From an uncultured Synechococcus sp. (GTDB taxonomy: Bacteria; Cyanobacteriota; Cyanobacteriia; PCC-6307; Cyanobiaceae): 8,470 nt of DNA. Shown here piece by piece: positions 1-5,991 of this stretch (positions within the stretch are counted from its first letter, which is position 1; each line of letters opens with the position of its first letter). The notes under the pieces were generated by a model that was not told where the DNA came from, did no database searches, and saw nothing but the letters and a program-made list of their open reading frames with translations. The translations under genes were made by a program, and so were the position numbers. The stretch lies in assembly GCA_937975655.1 (NCBI GenBank), contig CALJTZ010000304.1, positions 1 through 8,470 of the forward strand, in the 5' to 3' direction.

Positions 1-1400
1 AGTGCGGCCCAACCGCCGTCGATGTACTGGCGGTAGGCTTCTTTGAAGCCCTTGGGCGTGGTCACAGCGTGGGTGGCTTGGTCGATGGTGCAACCTTCTT
101 CGTCGCCGCTGATGTTCAGGGGAAATGCCACTTCGGCGGCGAACTTGCCCGCCTGCACCGTGCCGGTGTAGGTGGTGCCGTTGAGGGCGCCGCCGTACAC
201 GGTGGCCGTCACGCCGGTCTGCTCGAAGGAGTACTTCGCTTCAGCGCGGCGGAAGGGGATGTCGGCACGAACGATGCCTTGGCTGTCCTCGAGAACCACA
301 GGGAAGTTCTCAAAGAAGTTGGGCAGACGTCGCACCTGCAGATCCCGGCCTTCCTTGTCGGTGAAGGAAATGTGACCCAGCCAGCCGGTGGGGAGACCAT
401 CGCCGTTCACCATCGGGCCAACCCGGAACAGACCGCCCTTCGCCGGGCTGTTACCCACGTAGTCGTAGAAGGCCAGCTTTTCAGGAATGGAGGCGTAAGC
501 CTGCTCCTTGGTTGCACCGTTGTCGAGAGCGGTCTGGACACGACGGTTGATCTCGGTCTTGAAGTAGCCCTGATCCCACTGGTAGCGGGTGGGGCCAAAC
601 AGCTCAACCGGGGTGGCCGCAGCGCCGTACCACATGGTTCCAGCCACGATGAAGGCGGCGAAGAACACGGCGGCGATGGCGCTGGAGAGCACCGTCTCGA
701 TGTTGCCCATCCGAAGGGCCTTGTAGAGGCGCTCGGGCGGACGGGTGGTGATGTGGAAGATGCCAGCAATGATCCCCACGATGCCGGCGGCAATGTGGTG
801 AGCCACGATGCCGCCCGGATTGAAGGGGTTGAAGCCTTCAGGCCCCCAAGACGGTTGCACCGCCTCGAGGTGGCCCGTGACGCCGTAGGGGTCTGAGACC
901 CACATCCCGGGTCCAAACACGCCAGTGAGGTGGAAGGCACCGAAGCCGAAGCAGCCAAGGCCTGCCAGCAGCAGGTGGATGCCAAAGATCTTGGGGAGGT
1001 CGAGGGCAGGCTCGCCGGTGCGAGGGTCCTGCCAGATCTCGAGATCCCAGTAGGTCCAGTGCCAAATCGCGGCCAGGAAGAGCAGGCCGCTGAAAACGAT
1101 GTGGGCAGCAGCCACACCTTCGAAACTCCAGAAGCCGGGGTCAACACCGGTCTCACCGGTGATGCTCCAGCCGCCCCAGCTACCGGTCACGCCCAAGCGG
1201 GCCATGAACGGCATCACGAACATGCCCTGGCGCCACATGGGGTTGAGCACCGGGTCAGAGGGATCGAAGATGGCCAGCTCGTAGAGGGCCATGGAGCCGG
1301 CCCAGCCGGCTACCAGAGCGGTGTGCATGAGGTGCACGGCCAACAGACGGCCCGGGTCGTTGATAACGACCGTGTGCACCCGATACCAGGGCAATCCCAT
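1..1400 (-). CDS. psbB: Photosystem II CP47 chlorophyll-binding core antenna protein, 3' end outside window
   Basis: CP47 is a six-helix thylakoid membrane protein that binds chlorophyll a and passes excitation energy to the photosystem II reaction centre. The ATG at 1398-1400 opens with MGLPWYRVHTVV, the family N-terminus. 466 codons are visible; the family usually has about 505-520. Family blocks seen include HLMHTALVAGWAGSMALYEL (residues 23-42), FNPFNPGGIVAHHIAAG (190-206), RPPERLYKALRMGNIETV (220-237), and, in lumenal loop E, GPTRYQWDQGYF (269-280) and YDYVGNSPAKGGLFRVGP (312-329). The match is convincing up to YGGALNG (402-408). Residues 409-466 remain open but do not look like CP47, and the last transmembrane helix with its chlorophyll-ligating histidines is not visible. 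The gene is transcribed away from the ferredoxin gene. No clear Shine-Dalgarno precedes the ATG. Identity is certain; the structure of the 3' end is not. Confidence 0.97.
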   Translation of the reverse strand, partial: MGLPWYRVHTVVINDPGRLLAVHLMHTALVAGWAGSMALYELAIFDPSDPVLNPMWRQGMFVMPFMARLGVTGSWGGWSITGETGVDPGFWSFEGVAAAHIVFSGLLFLAAIWHWTYWDLEIWQDPRTGEPALDLPKIFGIHLLLAGLGCFGFGAFHLTGVFGPGMWVSDPYGVTGHLEAVQPSWGPEGFNPFNPGGIVAHHIAAGIVGIIAGIFHITTRPPERLYKALRMGNIETVLSSAIAAVFFAAFIVAGTMWYGAAATPVELFGPTRYQWDQGYFKTEINRRVQTALDNGATKEQAYASIPEKLAFYDYVGNSPAKGGLFRVGPMVNGDGLPTGWLGHISFTDKEGRDLQVRRLPNFFENFPVVLEDSQGIVRADIPFRRAEAKYSFEQTGVTATVYGGALNGTTYTGTVQAGKFAAEVAFPLNISGDEEGCTIDQATHAVTTPKGFKEAYRQYIDGGWAA

Positions 1401-1669
1401 GGGGGTTAGGTCCGGGGAAACAACCAGCTATCCGAACCGGAGAAACCGGGGGCGGACAGCAGCACGACCAAGTCCAATGAAGGCTCGATCCGTGCTGGCG
1501 ATGGTAAGGGTTTCGGCAAGCCGACCGATTCGATCGCTGCAGAGCTGAAACGAGCCGTGACGGGGCCGGCCCTGTGGCCCGCACGCCACGGGCACCAGCG
1601 GCCCACGGACGCGGTTACAAAACGCAACCCTGCCCCTCAGAATGGAGGGGTTCTCCACACCTGGCCACC
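1401..1669. promoter_or_regulatory. Divergent spacer between psbB and the ferredoxin-like gene
   Basis: This 269-bp non-coding stretch must hold the start signals for both psbB (leftward) and the ferredoxin gene (rightward). I see no convincing -35/-10 pair in either direction. Two short inverted repeats lie at its right end. The first is an imperfect 9-bp stem at 1569-1593 with one bulged T. The second is CCCCTC/GAGGGG at 1633-1638 and 1645-1650 with a 6-nt loop. The second arm of that hairpin contains GGAGGGG, the only purine-rich Shine-Dalgarno-like run before the ferredoxin ATG, but its 19-nt spacing is long. The short reading frames here show no family resemblance and are probably not genes. 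The promoter role is inferred from the divergent arrangement. Confidence 0.55.
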
Positions 1670-2164
1670 ATGCCCGTGATCCGTTTCGTGCGCGAAGGAG
1701 TCGATGTGGAGTGCTACCCCGGCGAGAACCTGCGCGAGGTGGCCCTGCGGGAGGGTGTGGAGCTCTACGGGTTGAAGGGAAAGCTGGGCAACTGCGGGGG
1801 CTGCGGCCAGTGCATCACCTGCTTTGTGGACGTGGTGGGCGAGAGCTGCCCGGGCAGCCTGAGTGGTCGCACCGGCGTGGAAGAGCAGAAGCTGCGCCGG
1901 CGCCCAGAGAGCTGGCGCCTGGCCTGCCAGGCCCTGGTGCAGCACTCACTGCTTGTGCTCACCCGGCCGCAAGTGGGCTTTGCGGATGCTGAGGCCAAGA
2001 TCGCAACGGCCAAGGCCGAAGCGCTGCCAGCCGGCCCCACCGCCTGGCCCGTGAGCGAGGAGCCCACCGCCGAGGACGATGCGGGCACCAGTGAGGGGGC
2101 CGCATCGGCTGCGAAAGGGCTTGGTGGAGGCCAAGAAACCACAACGAGCGGTGAAGAGGGCTGA
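1670..2164 (+). CDS. 2Fe-2S ferredoxin-like protein with an acidic C-terminal tail
   Basis: This is a probable soluble electron carrier of 164 residues. The fold runs from MPVIRFVREG through a cysteine cluster of C42, C45, C48 and C51, with a final C86. C42, C48, C51 and C86 fit a C-x5-C-x2-C-x34-C arrangement. This is closer to adrenodoxin/bacterial-type 2Fe-2S ferredoxins than to the plant-type photosynthetic ferredoxin (C-x4-C-x2-C-x29-C). C45 would then be an extra cysteine. Residues from about 110 onward form a low-complexity Ala/Glu/Gly/Thr-rich tail that is probably disordered. I chose the ATG at 1670 because the fold begins there. An in-frame ATG at 1574 would add 32 residues that look like translated spacer. 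As I recall, a gene of this type sits beside psbB and psbM in many marine picocyanobacteria, hinting at a photosystem-related but undefined role. The redox partner cannot be read from the sequence. Confidence 0.88.
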   Translation: MPVIRFVREGVDVECYPGENLREVALREGVELYGLKGKLGNCGGCGQCITCFVDVVGESCPGSLSGRTGVEEQKLRRRPESWRLACQALVQHSLLVLTRPQVGFADAEAKIATAKAEALPAGPTAWPVSEEPTAEDDAGTSEGAASAAKGLGGGQETTTSGEEG

Positions 2165-2213
2165 TCTCAGCCCGATCGCTGGTGATACGGTCAGCTAGCT
2201 CACAACAATTGCG

Positions 2214-2318
2214 ATGGAAACCAACGACCTCGGCTTCGTTGCCAGCCTGATGTTCGTGCTGGTTCCGACGGTGTTTCTGCTGGTGCTCTACATCCAGACC
2301 AGCAGCCGTCAGAGCTGA
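2214..2318 (+). CDS. psbM: Photosystem II reaction center protein M
   Basis: PsbM is a single-helix subunit at the interface of the two photosystem II monomers. This gene encodes 34 residues, beginning METNDLGFVASLMFVLVP and ending YIQTSSRQS, the usual length and pattern: a short polar N-terminus, one hydrophobic helix (about residues 6-26) and a short polar tail. It starts 49 bp after the ferredoxin-like gene on the same strand, so the two may be co-transcribed. The AT-richer spacer contains TGGTGATACG, which could serve as an extended -10, so an independent promoter is also possible. No Shine-Dalgarno is evident before the ATG, which is common for cyanobacterial photosystem genes. A strong terminator follows within about 70 bp. 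Confidence 0.95.
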   Translation: METNDLGFVASLMFVLVPTVFLLVLYIQTSSRQS

Positions 2319-2384
2319 TCTTCCCCAGCTGGTGGGCAACTCGTCCGGGCGACGTCGGTTGTCTTTGGAGATTCACACCCACTG

Positions 2385-2412
2385 AAAAGGCGCCCCTAGG
2401 GGCGCCTTTTTT
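2385..2412. terminator. Bidirectional rho-independent terminator between psbM and the universal stress gene
   Basis: Positions 2385-2410 form a perfect 26-bp palindrome: AAAAGGCGCCCC followed by its mirror through a central TA. It has a GC-rich core, a T-run on the plus strand (2407-2412) and the matching A-run at 2385-2388, which reads as T on the minus strand. It lies 67 bp after the psbM stop and 40 bp beyond the stop of the convergent universal stress gene, so it can end both transcripts. Confidence 0.92.
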
Positions 2413-2451
2413 GCTGACCGAAATCCTGCGTTCCTGCTACGGCTGCCGCGA

Positions 2452-3303
2452 TCAGCGGCTGCGCGCCTCAGGCTCACGCACCAGCAACACGGGCGCCGGA
2501 GCATGCACGCGGATGTAGTCGCTCACTGATGAACCGAGCAGGCGGTCGATGTCCACCAAGCTCTTGGCCACCAGCGGGCGCCGATCCTGGGAGGCGATCA
2601 CGAGCAGGTCGGCCTTGTGCTCCGCCGCAGCCGCGCACACACCGCGACCCACATCACCCGTGCTGTGGAGGGCCGTCATCTCCACGCCCAGGGAGCGGGC
2701 CCGCTGAACGGCCTTCTCCAGCACCTCATCGGCCGGTGATTTGCCACCGCGGGAGGGGGTGATGTCCTGACGGCTCACGTGGATCCCCGTGAGGCTGCCA
2801 CCGGGAATATCCCGCACCATCTCACAGGCCAGGCGCAGGGCGTCATCACCTACGCCGGTGCCATCAATCGTCACCATCACCCGGTTGACATGGCGGACGT
2901 AGAGGTCGTCGCGCACCAGCAACATCGGCCTGGTGGAGAGCTGGAAGACGTACTGGCTGGCACTGTTGCCCAAAATCGATTGCAACCGACCAAGGCCGCG
3001 GGAGCCCATCACGATCAGGTCAACGTTGAGCTCATCGGCCACCTTCAGCACGGTTTGCTTGGTGTCGCCCTGGCGAATGATCGTGTTCACGTCGCTGGGG
3101 CTGAGGCCCAGGCGCTGCACCGCTTCGGCCACAATCCCGGCCGCCTTCTGGGAGTGCTCCGCGAAGTTCTCCCCGGCCTGCTCCGGCACCACGTGCAGGA
3201 GATTGATCCGGGCCTGCTTCACGGCAGGGATGTCCCGCAGCATGCGGACCATCTCCTCAACGTGACCCTTTCCGGAATCGGCGATCAGAAGGTTGCGGAA
3301 CAC
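2452..3303 (-). CDS. Universal stress protein with two UspA domains
   Basis: This is a cytoplasmic protein of 283 residues with two tandem UspA alpha/beta nucleotide-binding domains, about 1-132 and 138-277. The first domain ends with the ATP-binding loop, seen as GSRGLGRLQSILGNSASQYV (100-119), followed by RPMLLVRDD. The second repeats the fold (RVMVTIDGTGVGDDAL at 141-156), but its loop is degenerate: IASQDRRPL replaces the first glycines, while LLGSSVSDYI (255-264) and PVLLV are retained. The second domain may therefore bind nucleotide poorly or serve structurally. The start is GTG at 3301-3303, and I see no in-frame ATG nearby upstream. The gene stands alone on its strand, diverges from the thioesterase gene and ends at the bidirectional terminator near 2400. 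Family assignment is firm; the stress or ligand it responds to is unknown. Confidence 0.93.
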   Translation of the reverse strand: MFRNLLIADSGKGHVEEMVRMLRDIPAVKQARINLLHVVPEQAGENFAEHSQKAAGIVAEAVQRLGLSPSDVNTIIRQGDTKQTVLKVADELNVDLIVMGSRGLGRLQSILGNSASQYVFQLSTRPMLLVRDDLYVRHVNRVMVTIDGTGVGDDALRLACEMVRDIPGGSLTGIHVSRQDITPSRGGKSPADEVLEKAVQRARSLGVEMTALHSTGDVGRGVCAAAAEHKADLLVIASQDRRPLVAKSLVDIDRLLGSSVSDYIRVHAPAPVLLVREPEARSR

Positions 3304-3374
3304 AGCACTGGCAACGCGCTCCGGCAGCCTATGGCCGATCAGCGGGCCCCTTGGCTTTCGAAACGCACACCGTG

Positions 3375-3824
3375 ATGGAGCATCAACAAGCCCACACCTG
3401 GACCCTGAAACGCCGGGTGCTGCCGCAGCACACCGATCACGCCGGCGTGATGTGGCATGGGGCCTATCTGGCCTGGCTGGAAGAGGCGCGGGTGGAGGCG
3501 CTGGCGGCTGCTGGCCTGGCCTACGCCGATCTCTCGGCGCGGGGGCTGGAACTGCCTGTGGTGGGGCTGAACCTGAACTACAAACAGGCGCTACTGCACG
3601 GTGATCTGGTGGTGCTCCGGAGCCAGGTGCTGCCGCGCCAGGGGGTGAAGCTGCCCTGGCACAGCCACTTCATCGCCCCGAATGGGTCGGTGGCCGCCGA
3701 AGCCAGGGTGGAGCTGGTGCTGGTGGAGCTGGGCGGGGGCGGCCAACAGCGGCGCCTGCTCCGACACCTGCCGGACGACCTGATGGCAGCCGTGACACAC
3801 CTGCAACAGGGCCCGAAAGACTGA
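3375..3824 (+). CDS. Hotdog-fold acyl-CoA thioesterase (4-hydroxybenzoyl-CoA thioesterase family)
   Basis: This protein of 149 residues is predicted to hydrolyse an acyl-CoA or aryl-CoA thioester. The N-terminal signature HTDHAGVMWHGAYLAWLEEAR (residues 19-39) is the active-site loop and central helix of this family, with D21 in the place of the catalytic aspartate. The strands after it (PVVGLNLNYKQALLHGDLVV, then HSHFIAPNG and RVELVLVEL) complete a single hotdog domain. I chose the ATG at 3375 because it gives a compact N-terminus. A TTG at 3351 would add eight residues (MAFETHTV), and neither start has a good ribosome-binding site. Cyanobacteria use a hotdog thioesterase to release 1,4-dihydroxy-2-naphthoate for phylloquinone, the photosystem I quinone. 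That is one possible substrate, but nothing in the sequence decides it. Confidence 0.85.
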   Translation: MEHQQAHTWTLKRRVLPQHTDHAGVMWHGAYLAWLEEARVEALAAAGLAYADLSARGLELPVVGLNLNYKQALLHGDLVVLRSQVLPRQGVKLPWHSHFIAPNGSVAAEARVELVLVELGGGGQQRRLLRHLPDDLMAAVTHLQQGPKD

Positions 3825-3842
3825 ACCCAGCCCAGCGCCTGT

Positions 3843-3856
3843 GGTACATCTATACC
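3843..3856 (+). promoter_or_regulatory. Palindromic LexA-box-like site overlapping a putative -10 of dprA
   Basis: The 14 bases GGTACATCTATACC sit inside the inverted repeat TGGTA-N6-TACCA (3842-3857). They match 13 of 14 positions of the cyanobacterial LexA consensus as I remember it, RGTACNNNDGTWCB; the mismatch is A instead of G at 3852. TATACC (3851-3856) within it could be a -10 element, which would put the transcript start about 19 nt before the dprA ATG. AGGGGTGG at 3866-3873 is a good ribosome-binding site, 8 nt from that ATG. Operator function is an inference from motif and position only. Confidence 0.35.
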
Positions 3857-3881
3857 AGTGGAATCAGGGGTGGTGTGACCC

Positions 3882-5081
3882 ATGGGAGATCTGCTGTTTG
3901 CGCCCTTCGCCGGGATCGCTGTGGGCAAGGGCAATCCAGAGGCCGATCTACAGGAGCGCGAGCGGCTGTGGCAGCGGGTTTGGAGCGAATGTCCCGGTAT
4001 CGGTTGGACGCGGCTGCAAGGCCTGCGCGACCAGTTCAGCTCCCTGGAGCAGGCCTGGGGCGCGGATCTTGGCGATCTGAAGGCCGCCACGGGCCTGGGA
4101 CCCAAGGGCCTGGCCAGCTTGGAGGCCTATCGCCAACGCTGGGGCCCGACACCGTTGCCCCAGCCGCTCACTCCGGCAGCACGGCTCCAATGGCGCCGGC
4201 GGCGTTGCCTACTCCCGGATGATCAGGCGCTGCCAGACGCCATCCGAGCACTGGAACGTCCACCCCTGCAGCTCTACTGGCAGGGCAATGGGGCTCTCTG
4301 GGCCCGTCTACGCAAGCAACAGGCCGTTGCGGTGGTGGGAACCCGCCGCCCCTCCCGCCATGGGGAGGTGATGGCCCGTGCCATCGGCCAAGCCCTGGCG
4401 GAAGCGGGCTGGCCCGTGGTGAGTGGCCTGGCCGAGGGCATTGATGCAGCGGCGCACGCCGGCTGCCTGGAGCGCCAAGGCCGCCCCGTGGCCGTGCTCG
4501 GCACGCCTCTGGAGCGGGTGTATCCACGCCACCACGGGGAACTGCAGCAGCGCGTGGCAGGCCAGGGGCTGTTGGTCAGCGAACTGCCAGCGGGCGCAGG
4601 CGTGCAGCCGGGGCACTTTGCCGCCCGTAACCGCCTGCAGGTGGCCCTGGCCAAGGCGGTGGTGGTGGTGGAGTGCCCAGCCGCCAGTGGCGCGCTGCAC
4701 TCGGCGCGCCTGGCCTGGGATCAGGGCCTGCCGGTTTGGGTGGTGCCGGCGGATGCCGGCAAGGTGTCGGCATCCGGTAGCAACCGCCTGCTGCTGCAGG
4801 GCGCCACGGCACTGCTGGACCCGGCCGATTTGATCCGGGAATTAGGGGCAGGGCCACTGCGCCCGCAAGGCCAACAGAGCAGCCCGCCCATGCCCGCAGC
4901 AGCGGGCAGCCTGCAGTTGCGGGAAGCGGCCCTCTTGGCCGCCCTGGGCCGCGGGGCATCCCTGGAGCAACTCTGCGAGCGTCTCCGCCAAACACCGGGA
5001 GTGCTGTCGAAACGGTTGCTGCAACTGGAACTGGCGGGCCTGCTGCGGGCGGAACCAGGCCTGTGGTGGCGGCCCTGCTGA
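3882..5081 (+). CDS. dprA: DNA processing protein DprA (Smf family)
   Basis: DprA binds incoming single-stranded DNA and loads RecA during natural transformation. This version has 399 residues. An N-terminal helix-hairpin/SAM-like region (about 25-90, with ECPGIGWTRLQGL) is followed by the Rossmann-like core: VVGTRRPSRHGE (151-162), SGLAEGIDAAAHAG (181-194), GTPLERVYPRHHGEL (207-221), SELPAG (233-238), ARNRLQ (248-253) and VVVECPAASGALHSA (261-275). A C-terminal winged-helix-like domain spans about 343-395. The loop before ARNR reads PGHFAARNR, where many homologues have FP-x-RNR. The ATG at 3882 has a good ribosome-binding site; an in-frame GTG at 3921 would drop 13 residues. It is the first gene of a tight rightward cluster, and prmC begins 25 bp after its stop. 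Its presence fits transformation competence, but no other competence gene is in view. Confidence 0.95.
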   Translation: MGDLLFAPFAGIAVGKGNPEADLQERERLWQRVWSECPGIGWTRLQGLRDQFSSLEQAWGADLGDLKAATGLGPKGLASLEAYRQRWGPTPLPQPLTPAARLQWRRRRCLLPDDQALPDAIRALERPPLQLYWQGNGALWARLRKQQAVAVVGTRRPSRHGEVMARAIGQALAEAGWPVVSGLAEGIDAAAHAGCLERQGRPVAVLGTPLERVYPRHHGELQQRVAGQGLLVSELPAGAGVQPGHFAARNRLQVALAKAVVVVECPAASGALHSARLAWDQGLPVWVVPADAGKVSASGSNRLLLQGATALLDPADLIRELGAGPLRPQGQQSSPPMPAAAGSLQLREAALLAALGRGASLEQLCERLRQTPGVLSKRLLQLELAGLLRAEPGLWWRPC

Positions 5082-5106
5082 ACAGATCACTGCCTAGGGT
5101 TGCTTC

Positions 5107-5991
5107 ATGCCAACTGTGTTGCGCAGCGATGCCCTCCTGGCCTGGCGCCACCAGCAGCTCCAGGACGGTGGAAACCCCGGCGATCTCGACTGGCTCCTGG
5201 ACCTGGCAGGTGGCGTGCGCTGGCCCTTGCTGCAGCAGCTGAGGCTCAGACCCGATCAGAGCGTCACACTGAGCTGCAGCCTCCAAGAGCTGGAAGAGCT
5301 CTGGAGCCATCACCGCCTGCATCACACCCCGCTGCAATACCTGGTGGGGATGTGTCCCTGGCGGGACCTGGAACTGCAGGTTGGCCCTGGCGTGCTGATT
5401 CCTCGCCAGGAAACGGAGCTTCTGGTGGAGTTAGCCCTTGAACGCGCCCATGCCGTGGACGCCCCTTCCTCCCCCTGGGCGGATCTGGGCACAGGCTCAG
5501 GCTGTCTTGCCGTGGCCCTGGCCCGTGCCCTACCCACCAGCCGTGGCTACGCCGTGGATGCCTCAGAAGCCGCACTGAAGCAGGCTGCCATCAACTTTGA
5601 GCGGCACCAACTCAGCGATCAGGTGAGCCTGCACCACGGCAGCTGGTGGGAGCCCCTGCAAGCCCAGTGGGGCCAGCTCCACCTGGTGCTCTCCAATCCG
5701 CCCTATATCCCCACCGCTGTGTGGCGGGACCTGGAACCGGTGGTGCGAAACCATGAGCCGAGCCTGGCCCTGGATGGAGGCGGCGATGGCCTCGATGCCA
5801 TTCGCACCATCGCCAGCGGCGCCCAGCAGGCTCTCGCCCCAGGGGGCTGGCTGTTGATGGAACACCACCACGACCAGAGCCAAGCCGTGGGCCAGTTACT
5901 CACCCACGCAGGCCTGATCAACATCCAGAGCCATGCAGACCTGGAGGGCAAACTGCGCTTCGCCAGCGCCCAGCGAGCCGGCCATGGCTAG
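5107..5991 (+). CDS. prmC: Peptide chain release factor N5-glutamine methyltransferase
   Basis: PrmC (HemK) methylates the glutamine of the GGQ motif in release factors RF1 and RF2 using S-adenosylmethionine. The 294-residue protein has an N-terminal helical domain (about 1-75) and the hallmark linker PLQYLVG (75-81). PRQETELLVE (99-108) follows, then the SAM-binding DLGTGSGCLAVALA (126-139) and the catalytic NPPY (197-200) within LVLSNPPYIP. Near the C-terminus LLMEHHHDQSQA stands where most homologues have an E-I-G-x-x-Q motif. GKLRFASAQR is close to the usual ending (D-x-x-G-x-x-R). The gene follows dprA by 25 bp, and its last 8 bp overlap the next gene (ATGGCTAG), so the two are probably translationally coupled. 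No strong Shine-Dalgarno is seen. Confidence 0.95.
   Translation: MPTVLRSDALLAWRHQQLQDGGNPGDLDWLLDLAGGVRWPLLQQLRLRPDQSVTLSCSLQELEELWSHHRLHHTPLQYLVGMCPWRDLELQVGPGVLIPRQETELLVELALERAHAVDAPSSPWADLGTGSGCLAVALARALPTSRGYAVDASEAALKQAAINFERHQLSDQVSLHHGSWWEPLQAQWGQLHLVLSNPPYIPTAVWRDLEPVVRNHEPSLALDGGGDGLDAIRTIASGAQQALAPGGWLLMEHHHDQSQAVGQLLTHAGLINIQSHADLEGKLRFASAQRAGHG

Noticed and set aside
1..176. Frameshift as the cause of the psbB divergence
   Set aside because: I did not find the expected CP47 sequence in the other minus-strand frames, so a simple indel does not explain it.
1..176. Intein in psbB
   Set aside because: There is no Cys/Ser-led splice block at the departure point and no intein-like motif in the 58 residues visible.
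69..896. A 275-codon plus-strand reading frame across psbB
   Set aside because: It lies antisense to conserved CP47 codons and has no recognisable domain. Long antisense frames are expected in high-GC coding DNA.
407..1156. A 249-codon minus-strand frame overlapping psbB in another phase
   Set aside because: The same DNA encodes highly conserved CP47 helices in the correct frame, and the alternative product is Ser/Pro/Arg-rich without motifs.
1406..1658. Two short minus-strand frames (73 and 76 codons) in the psbB upstream spacer
   Set aside because: No family resemblance and no ribosome-binding site. They overlap each other and the probable regulatory spacer.
3844..3855. NtcA nitrogen-control site upstream of dprA
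   Set aside because: The half-sites GTA and TAC are separated by 6 bases, whereas NtcA needs 8.
4576..5337. A 253-codon minus-strand frame across dprA and prmC
   Set aside because: It is antisense to clear DprA and PrmC motifs and has low-complexity Pro/Ala/Gly composition.
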